Source of the DNA: Colwellia psychrerythraea
GTDB taxonomy: Bacteria > Pseudomonadota > Gammaproteobacteria > Enterobacterales > Alteromonadaceae
Assembly (NCBI RefSeq): GCF_000764225.1
Contig: NZ_JQED01000042.1
Coordinates: 62,001-126,000 of the forward strand
Length of the DNA stretch: 64,000 bases
Reading direction: 5' to 3'
How positions within the stretch are numbered: position 1 is the first letter of the stretch; the number at the start of each line of letters is the position of its first letter. Both the position numbers and the translations under genes were made by a program. Positions 27,136-34,834 of the stretch are shown one piece after another. The notes beneath the pieces were generated by a model. The model was not told the origin of the DNA. It searched no databases and saw nothing but the letters and a program-made list of their open reading frames with translations.

Positions 27136-28713
27136 TTAGTATTGTGGTTTCGACATAGTCATTATTTTACTTACCATCGCATCAACGCTCCAGCTGGCCG
27201 GTTTTTGACGTGGAGGAAATTCAACAAAGGTTTTCATCTCGTTTGCGGTGATAGCAATACCGCGAGAAAACTCAAAAATATGGTCAACATACCATTTCTC
27301 ATAACTACCCGACTCATCGCGAGCTCGCTCATAAGGATCTTGACGTAAATTAGTTAATAATGGCGCTCTTAACTGAGTTAATGGGCATATCCATACATTT
27401 AAACCATCACACTCTTGAATACTGTATTGAAGTTTCATATCGCCGAAACGCACGGCAGATAAATCGCCACCATCGGTAAAATACAGGTAACTTGGTCTTG
27501 GCGCCTTAGTCGTTTCGCCAGTAAGGTAAGGCAACAAGTTATAACCATCTAAATGGACTTTGTACTTTTTACCATTAACCGTTGTGCCTTTTTTTAGCTT
27601 TTCTTTAATATCAGTGACACCGGCAGCAGCCAAAAGAGTGGGCGCCCAATCCATATGTGAAACCATTTCTATTTTAGCATCGCCGGCGGCAATTTTACCT
27701 GGCCACCTCACCATTGCAGGTACACGGAAGCCGCCTTCCCACGTGGTATTCTTTTCACCTTTAAATGGAATAGTGCCACCATCGGGCCAAGAAAAAACTT
27801 CAGCGCCGTTATCGGTTGTGTAGAGCACAATCGTATTGTCAGCAATATCTAAGCTGTCTAGTTGATCTAATAATACGCCAACTTGATAGTCATGCTCCAT
27901 CATACCATCACCATAGATGCCGCCACGTTTTGATAAACCTTGTGACTCGTCTTTTAAATGTGTCCAAATATGCATGCGGGTTGAGTTAAACCAGACGAAA
28001 AAAGGTTTGTTATTTTTATGGGCTTTATTGATAAATTTAGTTGTGGCCGCTAAAAACTCATCATCTATGGTTTCCATACGTTTTTTAGTTAAAGGACCCG
28101 AATCTTCTATTTTGCCATCTGCATAGGAGTGAATAACGCCTCTTGGGCCAAAACGCTTTTTATAGGCTTTATCTTTTGGGTAGTCTGGATGCTCAGGTTC
28201 TTCTTCTGCATTTAAGTGATAGAGGTTTCCTAGAAATTCATCAAAACCGTGATTAGTTGGCAAAAACTCATCTTTATCGCCTAAATGATTTTTACCGAAT
28301 TGACCCGTTACATAACCTCTATCTTTTAATAGTTCGGCAATGGTGACATCTTCTGCACGCAAACCTTTATCTGCGCCGGGCAGGCCAACCTTGGTTAAAC
28401 CTGTTCGCACTGGGTATTGACCCGTGATAAAAGCAGAGCGGCCAGCAGTACAGGAATTTTCACCGTAATAATCTGTAAATAACACACCTTCTTTTGCAAT
28501 ACGGTCAATATTCGTGGTTTTATAGCCCATCATGCCGTGAGTATAGGCGCTGATATTACTTTGGCCGATATCATCTCCCCATATGGCCAATATGTTTGGC
28601 CGCTCTGTATCAGTGGTTGCAGAAGCCATTCCTGGAGTGATTAATAAACAGATTGTTATGATTTTGGTGACATTTTTTGTTAAGTAACTTTTCATTGGTA
28701 AAAATTTATCCAT
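27136..28713 (-). CDS. Periplasmic type I (formylglycine) sulfatase
   Basis: A 525-residue arylsulfatase-family enzyme with a signal peptide (IITICLLITPGMASA, cleavage near 32). The active-site motif is Cys88-Thr-Ala-Gly-Arg92 in GENSCTAGRSAFITGQYP, the CxAxR variant of CxPxR whose cysteine must be converted to formylglycine. Metal-binding Asp47 and Asp48 are in AIWGDDIG, with a later DNGAEVFSWPDGG segment. No formylglycine-generating enzyme (anSME or FGE) is in this window. Its start overlaps the acyl-CoA ligase stop by one base, coupling the two. The substrate is unknown; the neighbours suggest a sulfated lipid or alcohol more than a polysaccharide. Confidence 0.88.
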   Translation of the reverse strand: MDKFLPMKSYLTKNVTKIITICLLITPGMASATTDTERPNILAIWGDDIGQSNISAYTHGMMGYKTTNIDRIAKEGVLFTDYYGENSCTAGRSAFITGQYPVRTGLTKVGLPGADKGLRAEDVTIAELLKDRGYVTGQFGKNHLGDKDEFLPTNHGFDEFLGNLYHLNAEEEPEHPDYPKDKAYKKRFGPRGVIHSYADGKIEDSGPLTKKRMETIDDEFLAATTKFINKAHKNNKPFFVWFNSTRMHIWTHLKDESQGLSKRGGIYGDGMMEHDYQVGVLLDQLDSLDIADNTIVLYTTDNGAEVFSWPDGGTIPFKGEKNTTWEGGFRVPAMVRWPGKIAAGDAKIEMVSHMDWAPTLLAAAGVTDIKEKLKKGTTVNGKKYKVHLDGYNLLPYLTGETTKAPRPSYLYFTDGGDLSAVRFGDMKLQYSIQECDGLNVWICPLTQLRAPLLTNLRQDPYERARDESGSYEKWYVDHIFEFSRGIAITANEMKTFVEFPPRQKPASWSVDAMVSKIMTMSKPQY

Positions 28714-30275
28714 TAGTTGATTGCTCTGATTTCATTAGCCCAATACGGTTCACGTAATTCATTTTTCATGATTTTACCTGCACCTGTGATCGGGAAAGCT
28801 TCCGTTCTGATTTCAATGCTTTGCGGAATCTTATAACCCGCAATATATTCACGGCAGTGACTAAATATTTCTTCGTCTGTTACTTTTTGACCTTCATTAA
28901 GTCGAAGAATGGCATGCACTGACTCGCCCCATTGTTTGCTTGGAATACCTAGAACAACTGACTCTTGAATCGCAGGGTGATGAGATAATGCATTTTCTAC
29001 TTCAGCAGAAAAAACATTTTCTCCGCCGGTAACAATCATATCTTTCAGTCTATCGACTAAAAAGATAAAGCCATCCTCGTCCATGTAACCCGCATCCCCT
29101 GTCATTACCCAGCCATCAATGAGTGTTGCTGTTGTTTGGTCGCTATTATTCCAATAGCCCAGCATGGTGTTTGGCCCTGATGCCACAATTTCTCCTACTT
29201 TACCTGCCGGTAGTACTGTGCCGTTTTCATCTCTAATTTCAACACGAACACAATAGGCAGGGCGACCTGCTGAACGTAGCTTTCCTGCGTTTGGACCTTC
29301 TAAAACGTGGTATTCAGCAGGTAGAATCGATATCACAGGAGATAATTCAGATTGCCCATAGGCTTGAATAAATTTAACTGAAGACATCTTCTCCATCGCC
29401 GTAATTAAGGTGCCCTCTGGCATGGGAGAGGCGCCGTAAATAATATGCTTGAGGCTACTGAAATTAGCGTTATCTAGTGTAGGAGTTGCCAGCATCATGG
29501 TCACCATAGTGGGAACCAATAAAACATGGTTGATTTGTTTGTGCTCGATAGTTTCAATGACTGACGTTGCTTCAAAATAGGGGATAAATACCTGAGATAA
29601 ACCACCAATCACCATGGCATAACTTACGCCAACATCGGCAAGATGAAACATAGGAGCAGCGTGTAGGTAACGCTCTCCTGCTACGTTTAAGCCCATCTCT
29701 GCCGTAACCACGATAGAGCTTGACCATAAATTCGTATGAGATAGCATTACACCTTTAGGAAAGCCTGTGGTGCCACCAGTATAAAAAATACCGGCAAGGT
29801 TATTATAGTTATTTTCAACGGGAGCAATGGCTTCTGCATGTTCAATTAATTGTTCATAGTTAAGCATGCCTGCTGGGGTTTCACCGTCGCCCATATAAAT
29901 GACGACTTGAATTTTCTCACACTGCTTTGCCAACTCTTTACCCATGTCGAGAAAGGCATCATCAACAAAAAGTACGCTACTTTGTGAATTTTCTAATGAA
30001 TAGATGTTTTCTTTGATAGACCAGCGAATATTAAGGGGGACGACGACGCCGCCAATCCATGGAATAGCATTATAATATTCAAAATATTGATCTGAATTCA
30101 TGGCGAGAATAGCCACATGATTTTCTTGTCCTACCCCATGTTTAACTAATGCTCCGGCAAGTTTGGCAACTCGCTGTTCCACTTCCTTCCATGTCCGCTC
30201 TCTATCACCGAAAGATGTGCCAATATTATTACTAAATATTGTCGCATTGCGTTGTAGTGCCTGATAAAAGTACAT
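28713..30275 (-). CDS. AMP-forming acyl-CoA ligase
   Basis: ANL-superfamily ligase of 520 residues that activates a carboxylic acid to acyl-AMP and then acyl-CoA. The P-loop is GIFYTGGTTGFPKGVML, followed by YGQSELSPV, the TGDAGYMDEDGFIFLVDRLKDMIVTGGENV hinge region and the C-terminal catalytic lysine in ITGAGKIMKNEL. The ATG at 30275 is used because AGAGG lies five bases upstream; the TTG/ATG form at 30293 overlaps that site. Translation is coupled to the sulfatase. Medium- or long-chain and cyclic acids are all possible substrates. Confidence 0.88.
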   Translation of the reverse strand: MYFYQALQRNATIFSNNIGTSFGDRERTWKEVEQRVAKLAGALVKHGVGQENHVAILAMNSDQYFEYYNAIPWIGGVVVPLNIRWSIKENIYSLENSQSSVLFVDDAFLDMGKELAKQCEKIQVVIYMGDGETPAGMLNYEQLIEHAEAIAPVENNYNNLAGIFYTGGTTGFPKGVMLSHTNLWSSSIVVTAEMGLNVAGERYLHAAPMFHLADVGVSYAMVIGGLSQVFIPYFEATSVIETIEHKQINHVLLVPTMVTMMLATPTLDNANFSSLKHIIYGASPMPEGTLITAMEKMSSVKFIQAYGQSELSPVISILPAEYHVLEGPNAGKLRSAGRPAYCVRVEIRDENGTVLPAGKVGEIVASGPNTMLGYWNNSDQTTATLIDGWVMTGDAGYMDEDGFIFLVDRLKDMIVTGGENVFSAEVENALSHHPAIQESVVLGIPSKQWGESVHAILRLNEGQKVTDEEIFSHCREYIAGYKIPQSIEIRTEAFPITGAGKIMKNELREPYWANEIRAIN

Positions 30276-30511
30276 AAAAACCTCTTTTTTCAACTGAAAA
30301 AACGCAATTTTATTTAATGAATAAAATAAAATAGGCGCTTAGTGCAACTGATATTATTATAGTTACCGTCATGTATTGCGGTATATATTGCTTCAATCTT
30401 GTTATTCAAACTATCGGTTTGGTGATAAAAGAAACATGATAATAAGCGCCAAAATCGAAATGAATTGGCGTATAAAGACAAGAGCAGACTATTTACCTGT
30501 TCGGTAAAAGA

Positions 30512-31546
30512 CTATTTTTTATACTTAGAAGGGCTGTAACCGGTCCAGCGAATGAAAGCGCGGGTAAAAGAAGCCATTTCACTGAAACCACAGCGCTCGG
30601 CAACTTCATCAAGGCGTTTGTCGGTATGTTCCAAATAAAAAATGGCTTTTCTTTGGCGAATATCATCTTTGATCTGCATGTAATTTGAATTTTCTGCATC
30701 AAGCTTACGTTGCATCGTTCTTACCGAGACACCTAACTGTTCGGCCAGTTCGAGTTGGTTAGGGAATCGGGCATAGGGACAGGCAGAAAGTATGTCTTTA
30801 ATTTGCCGAATAAAGCCTAAAGTTTGAAAAGAGTATGTGATCAATGAGAGGGGAATATCTAGGTAGGATTTAACTTCTTGATAATTACATTTTATCGGTT
30901 GTTTGAGCCATTTTATATCAAAAGCTAATTCACAATGTTGTTGATTAAACTTCACTGGACAAGCAAAAAGAAATTGATAATCACTGATGTTTTTGGGCTT
31001 ATCTTCGATAAAATGGCTGTATTTCAACGGTATTTCTTTTTTAATCAATGTCGACAATACCTTATGTCCCATGCAGGTACATAATGCACTAATGAGTAGT
31101 GAGAACCGGCGATCTGTTACTTTGGGGACAAATCGCCATCGTACAAGTGAGCCTTCAATGATCGTCGTCGAATTCACTGGACTTTGAGATATTCTAATGA
31201 CCTGCTCAATTGCTTTTATTGCTTGAGCTAACGTTTGCTCAGTGCATGCTGATTTAACCATTAGGTCGACTGAACCCCGTGGCAATTTTGCTGTTCCTGC
31301 CCCTAGAAATTCATCATCTGCGTACTCAAGAATAATTGTATATCCCTTGACAATGTAATGCTTTGAAATAACCACTTGGGGATCTTCAATTGACTTTAAT
31401 GATAGCCCAATTCTTTTAGCGAATTCTTCTCTTGCAAGGCCTATAGACTCGCCAAGAAAGCAAAAATCCCTCACAAATATATTGGTGGCAAATAACTCAC
31501 CTGTTGCAGCAGAGATATCATTTTGATTCAATTTTTTCTCCCTCAT
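30512..31546 (-). CDS. AraC-family regulator with arabinose-binding-like N-terminal domain
   Basis: A 344-residue regulator. The N-terminal 230 residues have the AraC_binding_2/OruR-type pattern (GLSLKSIEDPQVVISKHYIVKGYTIILEYADDEFLGAG, later FPNQLELAEQLGVS), and the C-terminal 100 residues form the HTH domain (SVRTMQRKLDAENSNYMQIKDDIRQRKAIFYLEHTDKRLDEVAERCGFSEMASFTRAFIRWTGYSPSKY, pieces at about 270-340). This subfamily often controls fatty-acid-like or aromatic catabolism. It lies between the minus-strand ligase-sulfatase pair and the plus-strand beta-oxidation genes, so it is the probable regulator of both arms. Confidence 0.87.
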   Translation of the reverse strand: MREKKLNQNDISAATGELFATNIFVRDFCFLGESIGLAREEFAKRIGLSLKSIEDPQVVISKHYIVKGYTIILEYADDEFLGAGTAKLPRGSVDLMVKSACTEQTLAQAIKAIEQVIRISQSPVNSTTIIEGSLVRWRFVPKVTDRRFSLLISALCTCMGHKVLSTLIKKEIPLKYSHFIEDKPKNISDYQFLFACPVKFNQQHCELAFDIKWLKQPIKCNYQEVKSYLDIPLSLITYSFQTLGFIRQIKDILSACPYARFPNQLELAEQLGVSVRTMQRKLDAENSNYMQIKDDIRQRKAIFYLEHTDKRLDEVAERCGFSEMASFTRAFIRWTGYSPSKYKK

Positions 31547-31600
31547 TTGCTCGATAAAAATAATTATAAATAGCCTGACATCATGTTCGTTTTGTTTTTA

Positions 31601-31626
31601 TACGTCAATTGATTTCATTTTTGACG
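31601..31626. promoter_or_regulatory. Inverted repeat in the AraC/MaoC divergent promoter
   Basis: ACGTCAA (31601-31607) and TTGACGT (31620-31626) form a perfect 7-bp inverted repeat with centres about 19 bp apart, close to two helical turns. Possible operator for the adjacent regulator. Confidence 0.35.
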
Positions 31627-31773
31627 TTTATTGTCATATAAGAACAATGCGCTAACTTGCTAGTTTTAATAGGAGATAACTAAGGTAATCACAAAATACA
31701 CATATTTACTCTTTAACGTTTAGAGACACAGTATTTTAGATGCATAGCCCGTTAAATATTAAGAGAGAACAGC

Positions 31774-32214
31774 ATGTTAAACACAAATGATATAGGTAAG
31801 GTCTTTCCACCGGTAACCGCCGCAGTAGAGAAAGGTCGTTTACGTTTTTTTGCCAAAGCGATAGGTGAAAGTAACCCTATTTATACTGATGAGGCTGCAG
31901 CTAAAGATGCCGGTTATGAGTCTTTACCAATGCCACCAAGCTTCTTTTTTAGTTTAAAAATGGATGTGCCAAATCCATTTGAAAACTATGAGAAAGTAGG
32001 AGCGTCACTAGCAAGAATACTGCATGCAAATCAAGCCTTTGTTTATCATCAATCGGTGATGGCAGGGGACTCGTTAACGTTTGAAAGCCATGTTGCCGAT
32101 ATTTATGACAAAAAAGCGGGCGCGTTAGAGTTTTTAGTAGAAAAAACGAAAGTCTCAAATCAACGGGGGCAACATGTTGCTGATATGACAACGACACTCG
32201 TTGTTCGTAACTAA
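31774..32214 (+). CDS. FAS1-like MaoC dehydratase subunit (non-catalytic partner type)
   Basis: A 146-residue single hot-dog-fold protein of the MaoC_dehydrat_N family. It starts LNTNDIGKVFPPVTAAVEKGRLRFFAKAIGESNPIYTD; the position where catalytic members carry D-x4-H reads GESNPIYTD, so the histidine is missing. This is the pattern of the HadA-like partner in HadAB-type heterodimeric (3R)-hydroxyacyl dehydratases or of sterol-pathway hydratase pairs. The catalytic partner follows 45 bp downstream. First gene of the plus-strand arm, preceded by GAGAG. Confidence 0.82.
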   Translation: MLNTNDIGKVFPPVTAAVEKGRLRFFAKAIGESNPIYTDEAAAKDAGYESLPMPPSFFFSLKMDVPNPFENYEKVGASLARILHANQAFVYHQSVMAGDSLTFESHVADIYDKKAGALEFLVEKTKVSNQRGQHVADMTTTLVVRN

Positions 32215-32259
32215 TACGATAATAAATCGCACAAAACTGAATAAGAGAGAGTTTTTAAA

Positions 32260-32673
32260 ATGATTGGATTTGATGACGTTCACGTGGGTGATGAGTTACC
32301 TGTATTACAAACCAAAGCGATTTCACGCACAACACTCGCGTTATTTGCTGGCGCTTCGGGAGATCACAACCCAATGCATATCGATATTGACTTCGCACAA
32401 AAAGCGGGCATGGATGATGTTTTTGCTCATGGCATGTTATCGGTAGCTTATTTGACAAGATTGTTAACAGGCTGGGTCGAGCAAGCCGCGATTAAAAAAA
32501 TAAATGTACGCTTCACCGCTATCACGCAACTGTTTGCTGAAATTAGCTGTAGTGGCATTGTTAAAGAAAAATTTGAGCGTGATGGTACTAAATTAGTGCT
32601 GCTAATGATTGATGCGAAAGATCAGAACGGCGAAATTAAAATTTCGGGCAGCGCGGAAATCGCGCTTAACTGA
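32260..32673 (+). CDS. MaoC-like (R)-hydratase, catalytic subunit
   Basis: A 137-residue hot-dog-fold hydratase with the R-hydratase signature GASGDHNPMHIDIDFAQKAGMDDVFAHGML: the catalytic Asp and His of D-x4-H are in place. Together with the preceding subunit it would hydrate an enoyl-CoA to an (R)-3-hydroxyacyl-CoA. The gene follows 45 bp after its partner and is followed by an SDR dehydrogenase that could take the product. Partner assignment is inferred from adjacency and size. Confidence 0.86.
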   Translation: MIGFDDVHVGDELPVLQTKAISRTTLALFAGASGDHNPMHIDIDFAQKAGMDDVFAHGMLSVAYLTRLLTGWVEQAAIKKINVRFTAITQLFAEISCSGIVKEKFERDGTKLVLLMIDAKDQNGEIKISGSAEIALN

Positions 32674-32728
32674 GTTTTATCACATTAACCGAAGAAATTT
32701 AATTAACGATTGAAATAAAGAGACAATG

Positions 32729-33556
32729 ATGAGTAAAAATTTACAAAATAAAGTGGCATTAATTACTGGCTCTGGCCGTGGTATTGGAAAAGCACTGGCA
32801 TTAAAACTTGCCAGTGAAGGTGCCAAAATTGTTATCAATGATTTAGATGAGGCACCAGCGCAAGAAACGGTTTCTGAAATCAAAGCTGCTGGCGGGGAAG
32901 CTATTGCTTTTGTTGGTAGTGTTACGGCTGAAGGCTTTGCTGACAATTATATTGCCGCCGCAGTAGAGGCATTTGGTACACCCGATATTTTAGTGAATAA
33001 CGCGGGTTATACCTGGGATTCATTGCTGCACAAGGCTGAAGATAAACAATTTGATGCTATGTATGATATTCACCTTAAAGCCCCTTTTCAGCTCAATCGA
33101 GCCTTTACAAAGGCGGTAACATCAGCGGCAAAAAGTGAAGCTGAAGCTGGCGTAGAAGTGTTTCGAAAAATCATCAATATTTCATCGATCGCCGGTGAAT
33201 ACGGCAATATCGGACAGGTCAATTACTCATCAATGAAGTCGGCCTTAAATGGTATGACTAAAACCCTTTCTAAGGAATTAGGTCGCCTGAAGATTAATGT
33301 TAACTGTGTCGCTTTTGGTGTTGTGGAAACTCGTCTAACCCAAGCAACCGATGTAAAGAAAACTATTGTGGTTGATGGCAACGAAGTTGGCGTGGGGATT
33401 CCTGAAAAAGTGAGTGCTGGTTTTGCGCGAATGATACCCCTTGGTCGCAGTGGTACAGCTGAAGAAGCAGCTAACGGAATTTATTTATTTTGTACACCAG
33501 AATCAAATTACATCAGTGGCCAAACTGTGGTTATTGGTGGTGGTTTAAGAATGTAG
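32729..33556 (+). CDS. SDR-family dehydrogenase, probably 3-hydroxyacyl-CoA dehydrogenase
   Basis: Classical short-chain dehydrogenase, 275 residues. NAD(P)-binding TGSGRGIG near the N-terminus, acidic Asp after the second strand (INDLDEAPA, favouring NAD), NNAG motif, active-site Ser in NISSIAGEYG and Tyr-x3-Lys in YSSMK. A slightly long insert before the active site (SAAKSEAEAGVEVFRK) is like the dehydrogenase part of peroxisomal multifunctional enzyme 2 or FabG-like proteins. Acting after the MaoC pair, it would oxidise the (R)-3-hydroxyacyl-CoA. The second of two tandem ATGs is chosen for its six-base gap from AGAG; 32726 is the alternative. Confidence 0.85.
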   Translation: MSKNLQNKVALITGSGRGIGKALALKLASEGAKIVINDLDEAPAQETVSEIKAAGGEAIAFVGSVTAEGFADNYIAAAVEAFGTPDILVNNAGYTWDSLLHKAEDKQFDAMYDIHLKAPFQLNRAFTKAVTSAAKSEAEAGVEVFRKIINISSIAGEYGNIGQVNYSSMKSALNGMTKTLSKELGRLKINVNCVAFGVVETRLTQATDVKKTIVVDGNEVGVGIPEKVSAGFARMIPLGRSGTAEEAANGIYLFCTPESNYISGQTVVIGGGLRM

Positions 33557-33566
33557 GAGAACAGCT

Positions 33567-34727
33567 ATGAACCCCTTTTATTGTACTTGGATTAACGAAG
33601 ATTTACGGATTTTTTCTGAATCGGTAAATAAGTTTATTGATAAAGAAATTGCTCCCAACTATGAAAAATGGGAAGACGACGCTTGGATGCCAAGGGAGGT
33701 ATGGGACAAGTTAGGTGAAGCTGGGTTGTTATGTGTTGATATTCCAGAAGAGTACGGCGGCTTTGGTGTCGATTTTAAATTCGCAGCATTGATAAATGAT
33801 ATTTTTTATCGTCGAGGTGTTGGCGCTATTGCCGGTGGTGGTATTGCTGTTCATGCCGGTATTGTTGGTCATTATATTTTAAATATGGGCACAGAAGCAC
33901 AAAAACAAAAGTACTTACCTAAAATGGCAACTGGTGCCTGTGTCGGTGCTATTGGCATGACCGAACCTGGTGCTGGTAGTGATTTAAAAGCACTAAAAAC
34001 CACGGCGAAAAAAGTTGATGGTGGTTATGTCATAAATGGCAGTAAAACTTTCATCTCCAACGGTCAACACTGCGATATTGTGGTATTGGCATGTAAGACT
34101 GATCCCAATGCTGGGGCAAAGGGTGTTTCATTGTTTATTGTCGATGCGGATACCAAAGGTTTCGTTAAAGGTCAAAAACTTAAGAAGCTGGGTATTCATT
34201 GTCAAGATACCTCAGAACTGTTTTTTGATGACATGTTCGTGCCAGATGATGCTTTATTAGGCCCACTTAATACTGGTTTTATTGCCATGATGAAAGAGTT
34301 GCCACGTGAGCGCTTATTATTAGCGGTTGGCGGACAAGCGGCAGCAGAAGGTATGTTAGACATCACACTAGAGTATGTGAAAGAGCGCAATGCCTTTGGT
34401 AAGCGAGTGGCAGACTTTCAAAATACCCAGTTTAAATTGGCAGAGCTTGCGACAGGCGTTCGTGTACAAAAAGCCTTTGTTGATCAATGTGTGACGCTAC
34501 TGGCTGAAAATAAGCTCGATGCGGTTACTGCTTCAATGGCCAAGCTACATGTGACTGAGTTACAAGGTAAAGTCGCAGATGAATGTTTACAGTTTTTTGG
34601 CGGTTACGGCTTCATGACAGAATATCGAATCGCGAGAGAGTTTGTTGATGCCCGTGTGCAACGAATTTACGGTGGTACTTCAGAAATAATGAAAGAAATC
34701 ATCGGTAGAGATCTGATTAAAGACTAA
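33567..34727 (+). CDS. Acyl-CoA dehydrogenase, long-/branched-chain type
   Basis: FAD acyl-CoA dehydrogenase, 386 residues: IGMTEPGAGSDLKALKTTA, NGSKTFISNGQHCD and NAFGKRVADFQNTQFKLAEL are family signatures. The usual C-terminal catalytic Glu is replaced by Gly in RIYGGTSEIMKE; the base is probably the Glu in LPRERLLLA, as in long-chain and isovaleryl-CoA dehydrogenases. It starts 11 bp after the SDR with a good GGAG site. It supplies the enoyl-CoA used by the MaoC pair. Confidence 0.88.
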   Translation: MNPFYCTWINEDLRIFSESVNKFIDKEIAPNYEKWEDDAWMPREVWDKLGEAGLLCVDIPEEYGGFGVDFKFAALINDIFYRRGVGAIAGGGIAVHAGIVGHYILNMGTEAQKQKYLPKMATGACVGAIGMTEPGAGSDLKALKTTAKKVDGGYVINGSKTFISNGQHCDIVVLACKTDPNAGAKGVSLFIVDADTKGFVKGQKLKKLGIHCQDTSELFFDDMFVPDDALLGPLNTGFIAMMKELPRERLLLAVGGQAAAEGMLDITLEYVKERNAFGKRVADFQNTQFKLAELATGVRVQKAFVDQCVTLLAENKLDAVTASMAKLHVTELQGKVADECLQFFGGYGFMTEYRIAREFVDARVQRIYGGTSEIMKEIIGRDLIKD

Positions 34728-34834
34728 TAAAAAATAATATAAATAATAAGAAAAAATGACGAATTATTACAATAACTAGGCTAACAAATATAATAAAAAG
34801 CCTTGCTCACTTAAGTGGAATAATTGGAGATATT

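Noticed and set aside
30493..30702. 69-codon minus-strand frame at the end of the AraC gene
   Set aside because: Out-of-frame shadow of the AraC helix-turn-helix region.
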